Assembly (NCBI RefSeq): GCF_022012445.1
Contig: NZ_JAKLTS010000001.1
Span: 558,001 to 622,000 of the forward strand
DNA from: Massilia sp. TS11
Lineage (GTDB): Bacteria > Pseudomonadota > Gammaproteobacteria > Burkholderiales > Burkholderiaceae_D
DNA length: 64,000 bases
Direction of reading: 5' to 3'
In this document: piece after piece, positions 9,307-16,933 of the stretch
Layout: each line of letters opens with the position of its first letter
Numbering within the stretch: the stretch's first letter is position 1
Notes under the pieces: generated by a model
Database searches by the model: none
What the model saw: only the letters and a program-made list of their open reading frames with translations
Told to the model about the DNA's origin: nothing
Program-made: the position numbers and the translations under genes

Positions 9307-10224
9307 ATGTCCATCCTACTTGCCGTGGCCGTGCTGGCCGCCGGGCTGGCCGTGTGGAGCCGGCTCGCCCCCGAGGCTTGGTACCGGGCCGGAATCCAGC
9401 TCGAGCGCCGCCTGTCCGGCCTGCGCAGCGAGGCGGCCGTGGTCGAAGGCCTGCGCATCCCGTATTGCACGGGCGGGCAGGGCGAGCCGCTGCTGCTGAT
9501 CCACGGTTTCGCCGGCGACCGCGATAACTTCACCCGCATCGCCCGCTATCTGACCCCGCACTACCGCCTGATCATTCCCGATCTGCCCGGATTCGGCGAG
9601 GCCGCCCGCGCGCCCGAGGCCGGATACATGATGACTGACCAGGTGCGCCGCCTGCACGGGCTGCTGACCCAGCTCGGCATCGGCCACGTGCATGTGGGCG
9701 GCAACAGCATGGGCGGCTTCCTGGCGGCGCAATATGCGGCCACCCACCCCGAGCTGGTGCGCAGCGTCTGGCTGCTCGATCCGGCCGGCACCCTGAAGGC
9801 ATACGATCAGCCCCTGATCCACCACTACGAAGCGACGGGCGAGATGCCGCTGCTGCTGCAGGACCCCAGGCAGTTCGACACCCTGATCGATGCGACCACG
9901 ACCGTGCGCCCCTGGCTGCCCGGATTTGCCCGGCGCGCGCTCGGCCTGCGCGCCGCGCGCGACTACACGCTGCACTGCGAGCTGATGCGCCAGATGCGCA
10001 TCTCCCCGCTGCTGGACGAGCAATTCCGCGCGATACCCGCGCCAGCGCTGGTGGTGTGGGGCGAGCAGGACCGCGTGCTCAATCCCGAGGCAGCCGGCCC
10101 GACCGCCGCCTTATTCCGGGACGCCAGCATCCGCATCATGCCCGGCATCGGCCATCTGCCGATGCTCGAGGACCCGCGCAGCACCGCCGCCGACTACCTC
10201 GCCTGGCGCCAAACCAAGTCCTAA
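9307..10224 (+). CDS. Membrane-anchored alpha/beta hydrolase
   Basis: 305 residues. The first about 20 residues (MSILLAVAVLAAGLAVW) form one hydrophobic anchor. The remainder is an alpha/beta hydrolase: oxyanion loop IHGFAGDRDNF, nucleophile elbow GGNSMGG with Ser134, acid in WGEQDRVLNPE and His in GIGHLPMLEDP. The substrate cannot be told from sequence; it resembles lipase/esterase-like hydrolases. GGAG lies just upstream of the ATG. A REPIN-like repeat begins 16 bp after the stop. Confidence 0.88.
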   Translation: MSILLAVAVLAAGLAVWSRLAPEAWYRAGIQLERRLSGLRSEAAVVEGLRIPYCTGGQGEPLLLIHGFAGDRDNFTRIARYLTPHYRLIIPDLPGFGEAARAPEAGYMMTDQVRRLHGLLTQLGIGHVHVGGNSMGGFLAAQYAATHPELVRSVWLLDPAGTLKAYDQPLIHHYEATGEMPLLLQDPRQFDTLIDATTTVRPWLPGFARRALGLRAARDYTLHCELMRQMRISPLLDEQFRAIPAPALVVWGEQDRVLNPEAAGPTAALFRDASIRIMPGIGHLPMLEDPRSTAADYLAWRQTKS

Positions 10225-10240
10225 ACCCGACGAAACCCGA

Positions 10241-10438
10241 CGGGGTCAGGTCCGGCAATCGGACATCGAAGGCACTTTTTTGCCGCCTGCTTGTCACGCG
10301 AGGCGCTTGACCGCGCTGCGCCGAAAAAGTTCTCAAATGTCCGATTGCCGGACCTGACCCCGTTTGGGATGTCTTGCGGGCGTTGACCGTGAGGCGGCGA
10401 AAAAGTTCTCAGATGTCCGATCGCCGGACCTGACCCCG
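10241..10438. repeat. REPIN-like dispersed palindromic repeat, copy 1
   Basis: Three related 26-base segments: 10241-10266, then its exact reverse complement at 10337-10362, then a second copy in the latter orientation with one mismatch at 10413-10438. Each contains its own small palindrome (GTCCGGCAATCGGAC), so the region can fold as nested hairpins. The last two copies are also preceded by the same 14 or so bases (CGAAAAAGTTCTCA), giving a direct repeat of about 45 bases. A variant of the same element is at 50622-50780. This fits REP/REPIN elements mobilised by RAYT transposases; no RAYT gene is in this window. Confidence 0.8.
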
Positions 10439-10443
10439 TTTGT

Positions 10444-10461
10444 GTGTAGATACACTATAAT
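10444..10461 (+). promoter_or_regulatory. Promoter -10 box and palindromic operator for marR
   Basis: A perfect TATAAT lies at 10456-10461, only six bases before the ATG at 10468, so transcription probably starts at or within a base or two of the start codon. Immediately upstream, 10444-10455 reads GTGTAGATACAC, an inverted repeat (GTGTA/TACAC) overlapping the promoter; a related half site (ATCTACAC) lies inside the first codons at 10476-10483. Autorepression by the MarR protein is the natural reading, but is inference. Confidence 0.55.
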
Positions 10462-10467
10462 GCTCGG

Positions 10468-10932
10468 ATGCGTGCATCTACACCTGTTTCTGCCACCTGT
10501 ACCTGTAATGCCTTGCGTAAGCTGACGCGCACGGTGTCGCGCGTGTATGACCAGCACCTGGCCGCCGCTGGGCTGAAGGTCACCCAATATTCGCTGCTGG
10601 TGAATATTGGACGCACGCCGGGGCCGCTGGCTGAGCTGGCCAACCGCCTCTCGCTCGAACGCACGACGCTCTCGCGCAATCTGAAACCCTTGCTCGATGC
10701 GGGCTGGGTCCAGGTGGTGCCGGGCGCCGATAGCCGCACCCGCATCGTCAGCCTGACCGCAGCCGGACGCGCGACCGTGTGCCATGCGCGCCGCGCCTGG
10801 GAGGCGGCCCAGGCAGCCGTCCACGCGGCCCTCGGCGCCGAGCAGGTCGCGGCCCTGCACGCTATGCTTGCTTCTTCCCTGATCCAACTGAGTCCCTTGC
10901 TTGAGGAGTCCGGCCATGCCGACCCAGACTGA
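10468..10932 (+). CDS. MarR family transcriptional regulator
   Basis: 154-residue winged-helix regulator. The N-terminal half has CNALRKLTRTVSRVYDQHLA, the recognition segment LANRLSLERTTLSRNLKPLL and the wing with DSRTRIVSLTAAG, all typical of MarR. Two Cys near the N-terminus (CTCNALRK) are common in this subgroup. The 3' end overlaps the start of the MFS gene by 17 bases, so it probably controls that transporter. The start is chosen because the homologous region begins there and a TATAAT sits six bases upstream, implying a leaderless mRNA. Confidence 0.88.
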   Translation: MRASTPVSATCTCNALRKLTRTVSRVYDQHLAAAGLKVTQYSLLVNIGRTPGPLAELANRLSLERTTLSRNLKPLLDAGWVQVVPGADSRTRIVSLTAAGRATVCHARRAWEAAQAAVHAALGAEQVAALHAMLASSLIQLSPLLEESGHADPD

Positions 10933-12148
10933 AATGAGCCCGCGCGCCGCCTGGCTGCTGATCCTTGCCAGCGCTGCGATCCTGATGATCACCATGGGCG
11001 CGCGCCTGACCACGGGTCTGTTCATCTCGCCGATTAACACCTCGACCGGCCTGGGCATCGCCTCGATCAGCTTCGCCGCCGCCATCGGTCAGTTCGTCTG
11101 GGGCGCGGCGCAGCCGGTGTTCGGCGCCGTGGCCGACAAATACGGGTCGGTAAGGGTGATCATCCTCGGCGCGCTGCTGCTGGCAGCCGGCACGGCGCTG
11201 ACGCCCTACATGCATTCGCAGCTCGGCCTGATCGTGACGATGGGGATCCTGTCGGCCGCCGGCGCCGGCGCAGGCAGCTTTTCGATCCTGATCGGCGCCA
11301 CCGCCCAGCGCCTGCCGCCCGAACGGCGGCCGTTCGCCTCGGGCTTCATCAATGCCGGCGGCTCCTTCGGCCAGTTTGTGTTCTCGCCGCTGATGCAGGC
11401 GATTATCAGCAGCGTCAGCTGGGTGGCGGCGATGTGGACGATGGCGATCGCCACGCTGGCGACGATTCCGCTGGCCTGGCCGCTGCGCCGCCGCACAGCC
11501 GCGCCGGTGGCCGGTGCGCCGGCCGCGCCGGTCGAGGGCAAGACGCTCGGCCAGCAGGTGCGCGAGGCCCTGCGCGACCCCAGCTATCTGTACCTGCACA
11601 TCGGCTTTTTCACTTGCGGCTTTCACGTTGCCTTCCTGGTCACCCACTTGCCGGGCGAGGTGCAGATCTGCGGCCTGCCGGCCTCGGTCTCGGCCACGGC
11701 CCTGGGCTTGATCGGTCTGTTTAATATCGCTGGCAGCCTGACGGCCGGGGCCCTGTCGGCGCGCTACCGCATGAAATGGCTGCTGACCGGCATCTACGCG
11801 GCGCGCGCCATCATCATCAGTCTGTACCTGATCGCGCCGAAGACGGCCACCACCTTCTACATCATGGCCTGCGCGCTCGGCTTCACCTGGCTGGCGACGG
11901 TGCCGCCGACGGCCGGCCTGGTCGGCAAGCTGTTCGGCACGCGCTACTTGGCGACCCTGTTCGGCCTGACCTTGCTGTCGCACCAGACCGGCGGCTTTTT
12001 CGGCGCCTGGCTCGGCGGCCTGGCCGTCAGCCGCTACGGTGACTACAACTGGATGTTCTACGCCGATATCGTGCTGGCCATCCTGGCGGCCCTGATCAAT
12101 GTGCCGATCCGCGAGGCCAAGGTGCTGCGCACGGCCATGGCCAGCTGA
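10916..12148 (+). CDS. MFS transporter
   Basis: 410 residues with 12 hydrophobic segments in two halves, a major-facilitator permease. The loop after helix 2 (GAVADKYGSVRVIILGALLLA) is the family's motif A. It resembles the oxalate/formate-antiporter-like group of anion or drug transporters, but the substrate is unknown. The ATG at 10916 has GAGGAG eight bases upstream; an alternative TTG at 10901 would place the start before that site. It overlaps the MarR gene, which suggests one regulated unit. Confidence 0.87.
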   Translation: MPTQTEMSPRAAWLLILASAAILMITMGARLTTGLFISPINTSTGLGIASISFAAAIGQFVWGAAQPVFGAVADKYGSVRVIILGALLLAAGTALTPYMHSQLGLIVTMGILSAAGAGAGSFSILIGATAQRLPPERRPFASGFINAGGSFGQFVFSPLMQAIISSVSWVAAMWTMAIATLATIPLAWPLRRRTAAPVAGAPAAPVEGKTLGQQVREALRDPSYLYLHIGFFTCGFHVAFLVTHLPGEVQICGLPASVSATALGLIGLFNIAGSLTAGALSARYRMKWLLTGIYAARAIIISLYLIAPKTATTFYIMACALGFTWLATVPPTAGLVGKLFGTRYLATLFGLTLLSHQTGGFFGAWLGGLAVSRYGDYNWMFYADIVLAILAALINVPIREAKVLRTAMAS

Positions 12149-12150
12149 GC

Positions 12151-12453
12151 ATGGCGCGCGAGCCCTGGCTGTATCGGGAAGTGGCGGTGCGTTCGGTGCG
12201 CGCCGCCGATGGCAGTGTGCGCCTGGCGCCGCTGCCGGGCCAGGCCTTTGCCAGCACCATGCGCGTGCACGCCGCGCGCGCCCTGTGCGATCTGGCGCGC
12301 TATCCGCTCGGCTCCTGCTTTCTGCTGCAGGCGCGCCTGACTGACCGCGGCGGTGAACCCTATCTCTACAGCTGGCACGGCGATCCGGTCCAGCTGCTGG
12401 GCGCCGAGGAGGCGGCGCGCTTTCTCGAGGCCTACCGGCGCCTGCGGGTCTGA
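12151..12453 (+). CDS. Hypothetical protein (100 aa)
   Basis: A small soluble protein with no recognisable domain, starting two bases after the MFS stop, so translation is probably coupled to it. It is Arg/Ala-rich, with a central region about ARALCDLARYPLGSCFLLQARL and a C-terminal helix GAEEAARFLEAYRRLRV. Codon use matches the neighbours. No function is proposed. Confidence 0.6.
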   Translation: MAREPWLYREVAVRSVRAADGSVRLAPLPGQAFASTMRVHAARALCDLARYPLGSCFLLQARLTDRGGEPYLYSWHGDPVQLLGAEEAARFLEAYRRLRV

Positions 12454-12507
12454 GTTTTTCTGGCTATGATGGTGGTACACGCCACCCCATCAGAAAGGAG
12501 CTCCGCC

Positions 12508-13059
12508 ATGGCTACGAAAAAAGTCGCTGTGTTTGTCGGCAGCCTGCGCAAGGATTCGTTCACGCGCAAGGTCGCCAAAACCCTGATCGCGCTGGCCCCG
12601 GCCTCGCTCAGTCTGGAGATCGTCGAGATCGGCGATTTGCCGCTGTACGACCAGGACCTCGACGTCAGCCCGCCGCTGGCCTACACGGAGTTCCGCAACA
12701 AGGTGGCCAGCGTCGACGCCTTCCTGTTCTGCACGCCCGAATACAACCGCTCGGTGCCGGCCGTGCTGAAAAACGCCATCGATGTCGGCTCGCGCCCCTA
12801 CGGCCACAGCGTCTGGAGCGGCAAGCCGGGCGCCATCGTCTCGGTGTCGCCGGGAGCGCTGGGCGGCTTTGGCGCCAACCACCATCTGCGTCAGTCCATG
12901 GTTTTTTTGAACGTGCCCCTCATGCAGCAGCCCGAGGCTTACGTTAACCACATCGGCAACCAGTTCGATGGCGATCATCTGACCAATGAGGCCACGCGCG
13001 AGTTCCTGCAGAAGTACATTCTTGCCTTTGCGGCTTGGGTAGAACGCAACACTGATTAA
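12508..13059 (+). CDS. NADPH-dependent FMN reductase family protein
   Basis: 183-residue flavodoxin-like oxidoreductase of the NADPH-dependent FMN reductase/ChrR group, likely reducing quinones, azo dyes or metals. The phosphate-binding loop GSLRKDSFTRKVAKTL and the FMN-contacting PEYNRSVPAVLKNAIDVGSRP are clear. The ATG at 12508 has AAGGAG seven bases upstream; an in-frame ATG at 12466 lacks a site and precedes the domain. The region before it (12454-12507) holds no other gene. Confidence 0.88.
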   Translation: MATKKVAVFVGSLRKDSFTRKVAKTLIALAPASLSLEIVEIGDLPLYDQDLDVSPPLAYTEFRNKVASVDAFLFCTPEYNRSVPAVLKNAIDVGSRPYGHSVWSGKPGAIVSVSPGALGGFGANHHLRQSMVFLNVPLMQQPEAYVNHIGNQFDGDHLTNEATREFLQKYILAFAAWVERNTD

Positions 13060-13134
13060 CATCCGGCAAAGCAGCAGGTAGAATGACTGCGAGGGAATTC
13101 CGTTTGATTCGTCGTCATTTTTACAAATCTAGCA

Positions 13135-13542
13135 ATGTCATCAAACGGCCGGATATTTCGAACGCGCGAGACCCACAAGGGGATCCAGACCGACATCGCC
13201 TATTCCGAAAAGCGGGCGGCGACGCGGCGCCCCTTGGCGGTCAACGCGCGCCTGCACCGGGAAGGGGGCGCGAGCCTGCCGGCCCGCACGCTCGATGTCA
13301 GCAGTACCGGCATCAGCCTGCTGGTCGGGCAATCCCTGCCTTTCCATGAGCCCTGGACGATCAGCTTTGATATGTTTGTCGAGGGCCAGCCCCACGCCGT
13401 CAGCCTTCTGGCCGAAGTGCAGCAGATGATCGTCGGCTCCGACGGCGTGCGCATCGGCTTCCAGTTCAAACGCATGAGCATGGCGTCGATGATTGCCATT
13501 TCCCGCTATGTGGGCGAGGGCGCCACGCTCTGTCATTTCTGA
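13135..13542 (+). CDS. PilZ domain protein
   Basis: 135-residue protein with one PilZ domain, the c-di-GMP receptor fold. The two binding signatures are present: RAATRRPL (RxxxR) near residue 27 and LDVSSTGISL (D/NxSxxG) near residue 54. A short N-terminal segment precedes the domain. It likely senses c-di-GMP; the target is unknown. A second c-di-GMP-related gene (EAL protein at 23828) lies elsewhere in the window. Confidence 0.85.
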   Translation: MSSNGRIFRTRETHKGIQTDIAYSEKRAATRRPLAVNARLHREGGASLPARTLDVSSTGISLLVGQSLPFHEPWTISFDMFVEGQPHAVSLLAEVQQMIVGSDGVRIGFQFKRMSMASMIAISRYVGEGATLCHF

Positions 13543-13551
13543 GAGCGCAGC

Positions 13552-13965
13552 ATGATTCAACTGCATGGTCTGGACCACCTGGTCCTGCGTGTGTCCGATG
13601 CCGACACGATGATCCGCTTTTACTGCGAGGTATTGGGCTGCCGGCTTGAACGGCGCCAGGACGATATCGGCCTGATTCAGCTGCGCGCCGGCATGTCGCT
13701 GATCGATCTGGTGCCGGTCGACGGCAAGCTCGGTCGCGCCGGCGGCGCCGCGCCCGGGCGCGAGGGGCGCAATCTCGATCACTTCTGCCTGCGCGTGGAG
13801 CGCTTCGATGAAGCGGCCATCCGCGCCCACCTGGCCGCGCATGGGGTGGCGGCCGGTCCGCTCGAGTCGCGCTATGGGGCCGAGGGCGAGGGCGTGTCGA
13901 TGTACCTGGACGACCCCGAAGGCAATACCGTGGAGCTGAAAGGCCCGCCCACGCCGCTCGCATAG
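13552..13965 (+). CDS. VOC family (glyoxalase/dioxygenase-like) protein
   Basis: 137 residues forming a vicinal oxygen chelate fold with paired beta-alpha-beta modules. Metal ligands are suggested by His in GLDHLVLRVSD, His in RNLDHFCLRVE and Glu in DDPEGNTVELKGP. This is the pattern of glyoxalase I or antibiotic-resistance-like VOC enzymes; the substrate cannot be assigned. It begins nine bases after the PilZ stop and precedes ohrR, so it could take part in stress detoxification (inference). Confidence 0.83.
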   Translation: MIQLHGLDHLVLRVSDADTMIRFYCEVLGCRLERRQDDIGLIQLRAGMSLIDLVPVDGKLGRAGGAAPGREGRNLDHFCLRVERFDEAAIRAHLAAHGVAAGPLESRYGAEGEGVSMYLDDPEGNTVELKGPPTPLA

Positions 13966-13972
13966 GCTGCGC

Positions 13973-14025
13973 CTATCGCCGCGATAGAAACGTATCGCTT
14001 GCTAATGTATCGTGCGCGATATAAT
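13973..14025 (+). promoter_or_regulatory. ohrR promoter with palindromic operators
   Basis: The region carries two inverted repeats of the same family: CTATCGCCGCGATAG at 13973-13987 and TGTATCGTGCGCGATATA at 14006-14023. The second overlaps a TATAAT at 14020-14025, with a possible -35 TTGCTA at 13999 (15-base spacing, short). The same sequence, as a perfect palindrome, lies upstream of ohr, so these are probable OhrR binding sites giving autorepression. Confidence 0.65.
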
Positions 14026-14034
14026 ATGCGTCTC

Positions 14035-14478
14035 ATGCAATCGCACCCCGATCTCCTGAAACTCGATGCCCAACTGTGCTTTGCGCTGTACTCCGCGCAG
14101 CTGGGCATGAACAAGGTCTACCGCAAGGCCTTGCGGGCGCTCGGCCTGACCTATCCGCAGTATCTGGTCATGCTGGTGCTGTGGGAGCAGGACGGGCAGC
14201 GCGTCTCGGATATCTGCGCCCAGCTGTTTTTGGAGACCACCACGCTCACCCCGCTGCTCAAGCGGCTGGAGGGGCAGGGCCTGGTCAGCCGCCAGCGCAG
14301 CGCGGAAGACGAGCGCCAGGTCATCGTCAGTCTGACGCCGGCCGGGCGCGCGCTCAAGCAGCGCGCCAAGGCGGTACCGGCCTGCGTGGCGGAGGCGGTG
14401 TCGTGTTCGATGCAAGAGATTGCCGACCTGCGTGACAAGCTGCATGCCCTGCGCGGGCGCTTGTTCGCAGCCGATTAA
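14035..14478 (+). CDS. ohrR: Organic hydroperoxide-responsive repressor OhrR (MarR family)
   Basis: MarR-fold sensor that represses ohr until a cysteine is oxidised by organic peroxide. With the start at 14035 the protein has 147 residues; the redox Cys is Cys15 in LDAQLCFALYSAQLGM, matching the family's reactive cysteine. Further Cys residues in VPACVAEAVSCS near residue 120 could act as resolving cysteine, making it a 2-Cys type. The winged helix includes LTYPQYLVMLVLWEQDG and AEDERQVIVSLTPAG. Starts at 13999 or 14026 are possible but overlap the promoter. It is followed by ohr. Confidence 0.88.
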   Translation: MQSHPDLLKLDAQLCFALYSAQLGMNKVYRKALRALGLTYPQYLVMLVLWEQDGQRVSDICAQLFLETTTLTPLLKRLEGQGLVSRQRSAEDERQVIVSLTPAGRALKQRAKAVPACVAEAVSCSMQEIADLRDKLHALRGRLFAAD

Positions 14479-14499
14479 ACGCTGTATCAGTTTTTCTAA

Positions 14500-14517
14500 T
14501 ATATCGCACGCGATATA
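14500..14517. promoter_or_regulatory. OhrR operator upstream of ohr
   Basis: TATATCGCACGCGATATA is a perfect inverted repeat with eight-base arms around AC, 35 bases before the ohr ATG. It matches the imperfect palindrome over the ohrR promoter at 14006-14023. A half site (GTGCGATA) follows at about 14523-14530. The most likely binder is the MarR-type OhrR encoded just upstream. Note this differs from the AT-rich TACAATT-type operator described for xanthomonad OhrR. Confidence 0.7.
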
Positions 14518-14551
14518 AGCGGGTGCGATATTGTCAACCAAGGAGAAAGTC

Positions 14552-14977
14552 ATGTCGATCGAAAAAGTCCTCTACCAAGCCCACGCCCACAGCACCGGCG
14601 GCCGCGATGGCCGCACCACCGCCAGCGATGGCAAGTTCGATCTGCAGCTGAGCACCCCGCGTGAACTCGGCGGCGCCGGCGGCCCGGGCACCAATCCGGA
14701 GCAGCTGTTCGCCGCGGGCTACAGCGCCTGCTTCATCGGCGCGCTGAAGTTCGTCGCCATGCGCGACAAGCTGCCGCTGCCGGCCGATACCAGCATCGAC
14801 GCCACCGTCGGCATCGGCCAGATTCCGAATGGCTTCGGGATCGAAGTCGAACTGCGCGTCAGCATGCCGGGTGTGGAGCGCGCCGTGGGTGAAACCCTGC
14901 TCGAACGCGCGCACATCGTCTGCCCCTACTCGAACGCCACGCGCGGCAATATCGACGTGCGTCTGCTGCTGGTCTAA
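14552..14977 (+). CDS. ohr: Organic hydroperoxide resistance protein Ohr
   Basis: 141-residue thiol peroxidase of the Ohr/OsmC family that reduces organic hydroperoxides. Both catalytic cysteines are in context: [14 protein letters not shown] and [16 protein letters not shown], and the N-terminal AHSTGGRDG loop supplies the conserved Arg. A strong AAGGAG site precedes the ATG. It is controlled by the upstream OhrR. The stop overlaps the stop of the convergent acyltransferase gene by three bases. Confidence 0.95.
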   Translation: MSIEKVLYQAHAHSTGGRDGRTTASDGKFDLQLSTPRELGGAGGPGTNPEQLFAAGYSACFIGALKFVAMRDKLPLPADTSIDATVGIGQIPNGFGIEVELRVSMPGVERAVGETLLERAHIVCPYSNATRGNIDVRLLLV

Positions 14978-16125
14978 ACAGCCGGCGCCCCCAGGCCGAA
15001 GCAGGCGCGCAGCAGCGGAATGCGGCGCACCAGCGCGAACAGCGCAAAGCTCAGGCCCAGGGTCAGCACCATGATGACCACGCCCTCGATGCACGGCGCC
15101 AGGCGCACCGGCTTGAGGGCGTGCGCGATCACGACGATCAGGGTCTGGTGCGCGATATACACGGGGAACACGGCCTCGGTCAGATAGCGCCGGCGCGGGC
15201 TGTCGACATTCAGGTGGGTGCGCGCGAAACCGCAGGCCGCCACGATGGCGCTCCAGGCGCACAGCGCATACACGGCGCGCTGGATGGCGCGCACGGTGTC
15301 CGGCACATCTTTGATCAGCGCCTCCGGAATCGAAAAATAGATCACCAGCGCGGCCCAGCAGGTGAGGGCGGTGCCGAGCGCGGGCCAGCGCAGCTCGGCC
15401 ATGCTCTGCCAGGCGCGCGCCTCGGTGGCCAGCAGCGCGCCGAGCATGAACAGCAGCCCATACTGGGCATGGTTATACCAGTCGTGCACCAGGTCGTGGG
15501 TGGACGGGTAGGCGCCGACCAGGGCGATGCGCGCCAGTGCCAGCGCCGCCCAGGGCAGCACCAGCATGCGCCAGCCCTGGAGCCAGCCGGCCAGGCGCGC
15601 ACCCCAGGCGGCCAGGCGCGAAGTGGCCAGCAGGCCAAGCGCGCCAAACAGCATGCAGTACACCCACAGATAGGCCACGAACCACAGATGGTTCCAGGTC
15701 GGCAGCGTCAGACAATCGCTGCCGCGGCAGAAGCCATGGTAGGCGCTGAAGTACAGGCGCAGGAAGTCGCCGTAGCTGCCCGCATAGGCCACTTTTTCCA
15801 CCACCTCCAGGTAGGGCTGGGGCGGCACCACCACCGCCATGCCAAACGCCAGCGGCAGCAGCAGGCGCAGACTGCGCTTGGCCATGAAGCGCGCCGCCGA
15901 CAGCTTGTGCAGCAGGCAGCGCGCGGCCACGCCCGACACCAGAAACAGCAGGCCCAGTCGCCACGGCGAGGACAGCATCATCAGCGGTTCCAGCGCGTCC
16001 GAGGCGAACGGGCTTTTCACGTGCCAGTCCCAGCTCACGTAGTACATGCCGGTGTGGTAGGCGATCAGCAGGAAGAAGGCGAAAATCCGCACCCAGTCGA
16101 GAAAATACAGGCGTTGTGTGTTCAT
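14974..16125 (-). CDS. Acyltransferase 3 family membrane protein
   Basis: 383-residue polytopic protein with about ten hydrophobic segments. The N-terminus ([25 protein letters not shown]) has the D-W-R...H arrangement of acyltransferase 3/OpgC-like proteins, which O-acylate cell-surface polysaccharides or glucans. The substrate is unknown. The mRNA leader contains a hairpin that would bury its ribosome site (16129-16152). It converges on ohr with overlapping stops. Confidence 0.82.
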   Translation of the reverse strand: MNTQRLYFLDWVRIFAFFLLIAYHTGMYYVSWDWHVKSPFASDALEPLMMLSSPWRLGLLFLVSGVAARCLLHKLSAARFMAKRSLRLLLPLAFGMAVVVPPQPYLEVVEKVAYAGSYGDFLRLYFSAYHGFCRGSDCLTLPTWNHLWFVAYLWVYCMLFGALGLLATSRLAAWGARLAGWLQGWRMLVLPWAALALARIALVGAYPSTHDLVHDWYNHAQYGLLFMLGALLATEARAWQSMAELRWPALGTALTCWAALVIYFSIPEALIKDVPDTVRAIQRAVYALCAWSAIVAACGFARTHLNVDSPRRRYLTEAVFPVYIAHQTLIVVIAHALKPVRLAPCIEGVVIMVLTLGLSFALFALVRRIPLLRACFGLGAPAV

Positions 16126-16128
16126 GGT

Positions 16129-16152
16129 TGTCTCCGGAATGGAATGGAGACA
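16129..16152 (-). promoter_or_regulatory. Hairpin sequestering the acyltransferase ribosome-binding site
   Basis: Read on the minus strand, TGTCTCC, a ten-base loop (ATTCCATTCC) and GGAGACA form a perfect seven-pair stem. The 3' arm contains the Shine-Dalgarno GGAG, three bases before the ATG region (AACCATG). Folding would hide the site from the ribosome, so translation may depend on temperature, a protein or another RNA. The mechanism is inference; the complementarity is direct. Confidence 0.5.
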
Positions 16153-16187
16153 GCCTAAAAGCGCTGCGTGCGTGCGGCCAGCGTCGT

Positions 16188-16222
16188 GGGGCGAAGCGGG
16201 GGCGGGCCGGGGCGAAGCGGGG
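16188..16222. repeat. 14-bp direct repeat after the LytTR regulator gene
   Basis: GGGGCGAAGCGGGG occurs at 16188-16201 and again at 16209-16222, a 21-base period, directly beyond the stop codon of the minus-strand regulator gene. It may be a slipped duplication; no hairpin or T-run is visible to make it a terminator. Confidence 0.55.
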
Positions 16223-16933
16223 TCAGGCCGCCTGCAGACGGGCCAGCACGGCGGCGCGGAACTGGCGGCTCAATGGCGCGCGGGCGCCGCCGCGCAGGGC
16301 GATCTCGCCATCGCCCTTGTCGTCGGTGTGCAGGCGTTCGACCCAGGCCAGCTGCACGGCGGCGCGCCGGTGGCAGCGCACGAAGCCCGGGCCCAGGCTG
16401 TCGAGCAGGCCGGCCAGGCTTTGGCGCAGCAGCGGTGCGCCGTCGGGCGTATGCAGCACCACGTAGTTGTCGGCCGTCTCCAGCCATTGGATGTCGCTGG
16501 TGCGCACCACGCGGGTGGCGCCCCGTTCGCTCACCAGCAGCTGGGCCACGGCCGGCAGCGGCGGACGTGCGGCGCTGCCATGCAGGCGTTCGCGCAGGCG
16601 TGCCAGGGCGCGCGCCAGGCGCGCCTGGTCATACGGCTTGAGCAGGTAGTCGATGGCGTTGGCATCGAAGGCGGCCAGCGCGTACTGGTCGAAGGCGGTG
16701 ACGAACACGATCAGCGGTGCCGGCTCGGGCAGCGAGGCCGCCAGCTCCAGGCCCGAGACCTCGGGCATCTGCACGTCGAGGAAAAGCGCGTCCGGACGCT
16801 GGCGCCCGATCCGTTCCAGCGCGTCCAGCGCGTCCGGCGCTTCCTCCACCAGCGTGATGCCGGCTTCCTGGGCCAGCATGCGGCGCAGCTTGTCGCGCGC
16901 GGGGCGCTCGTCGTCGACGATCAGCACGTGCAT
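16223..16933 (-). CDS. LytTR-type response regulator
   Basis: 236 residues: an N-terminal receiver (VDDERPARD acidic pocket, phosphoacceptor Asp53 in ALFLDVQMPEVSG, Lys in LLKPYDQ) followed from about residue 130 by a LytTR DNA-binding domain (TSDIQWLETADNYVVLHT and GFVRCHRRAAVQLAWVERL). It pairs with the histidine kinase whose stop it overlaps by 13 bases. Regulators of this AlgR/LytR type control surface, exopolysaccharide or virulence genes; the target here is unknown. Confidence 0.93.
   Translation of the reverse strand: MHVLIVDDERPARDKLRRMLAQEAGITLVEEAPDALDALERIGRQRPDALFLDVQMPEVSGLELAASLPEPAPLIVFVTAFDQYALAAFDANAIDYLLKPYDQARLARALARLRERLHGSAARPPLPAVAQLLVSERGATRVVRTSDIQWLETADNYVVLHTPDGAPLLRQSLAGLLDSLGPGFVRCHRRAAVQLAWVERLHTDDKGDGEIALRGGARAPLSRQFRAAVLARLQAA

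Noticed and set aside
10241-10362. Simple intrinsic terminator after the hydrolase gene
   Set aside because: The arms are 70 bases apart, no T-run follows, and the same element recurs at 50622, so a dispersed repeat is the better reading.
10241-10438. CRISPR array
   Set aside because: The copies are inverted and unevenly spaced, with no unique spacers or cas genes.
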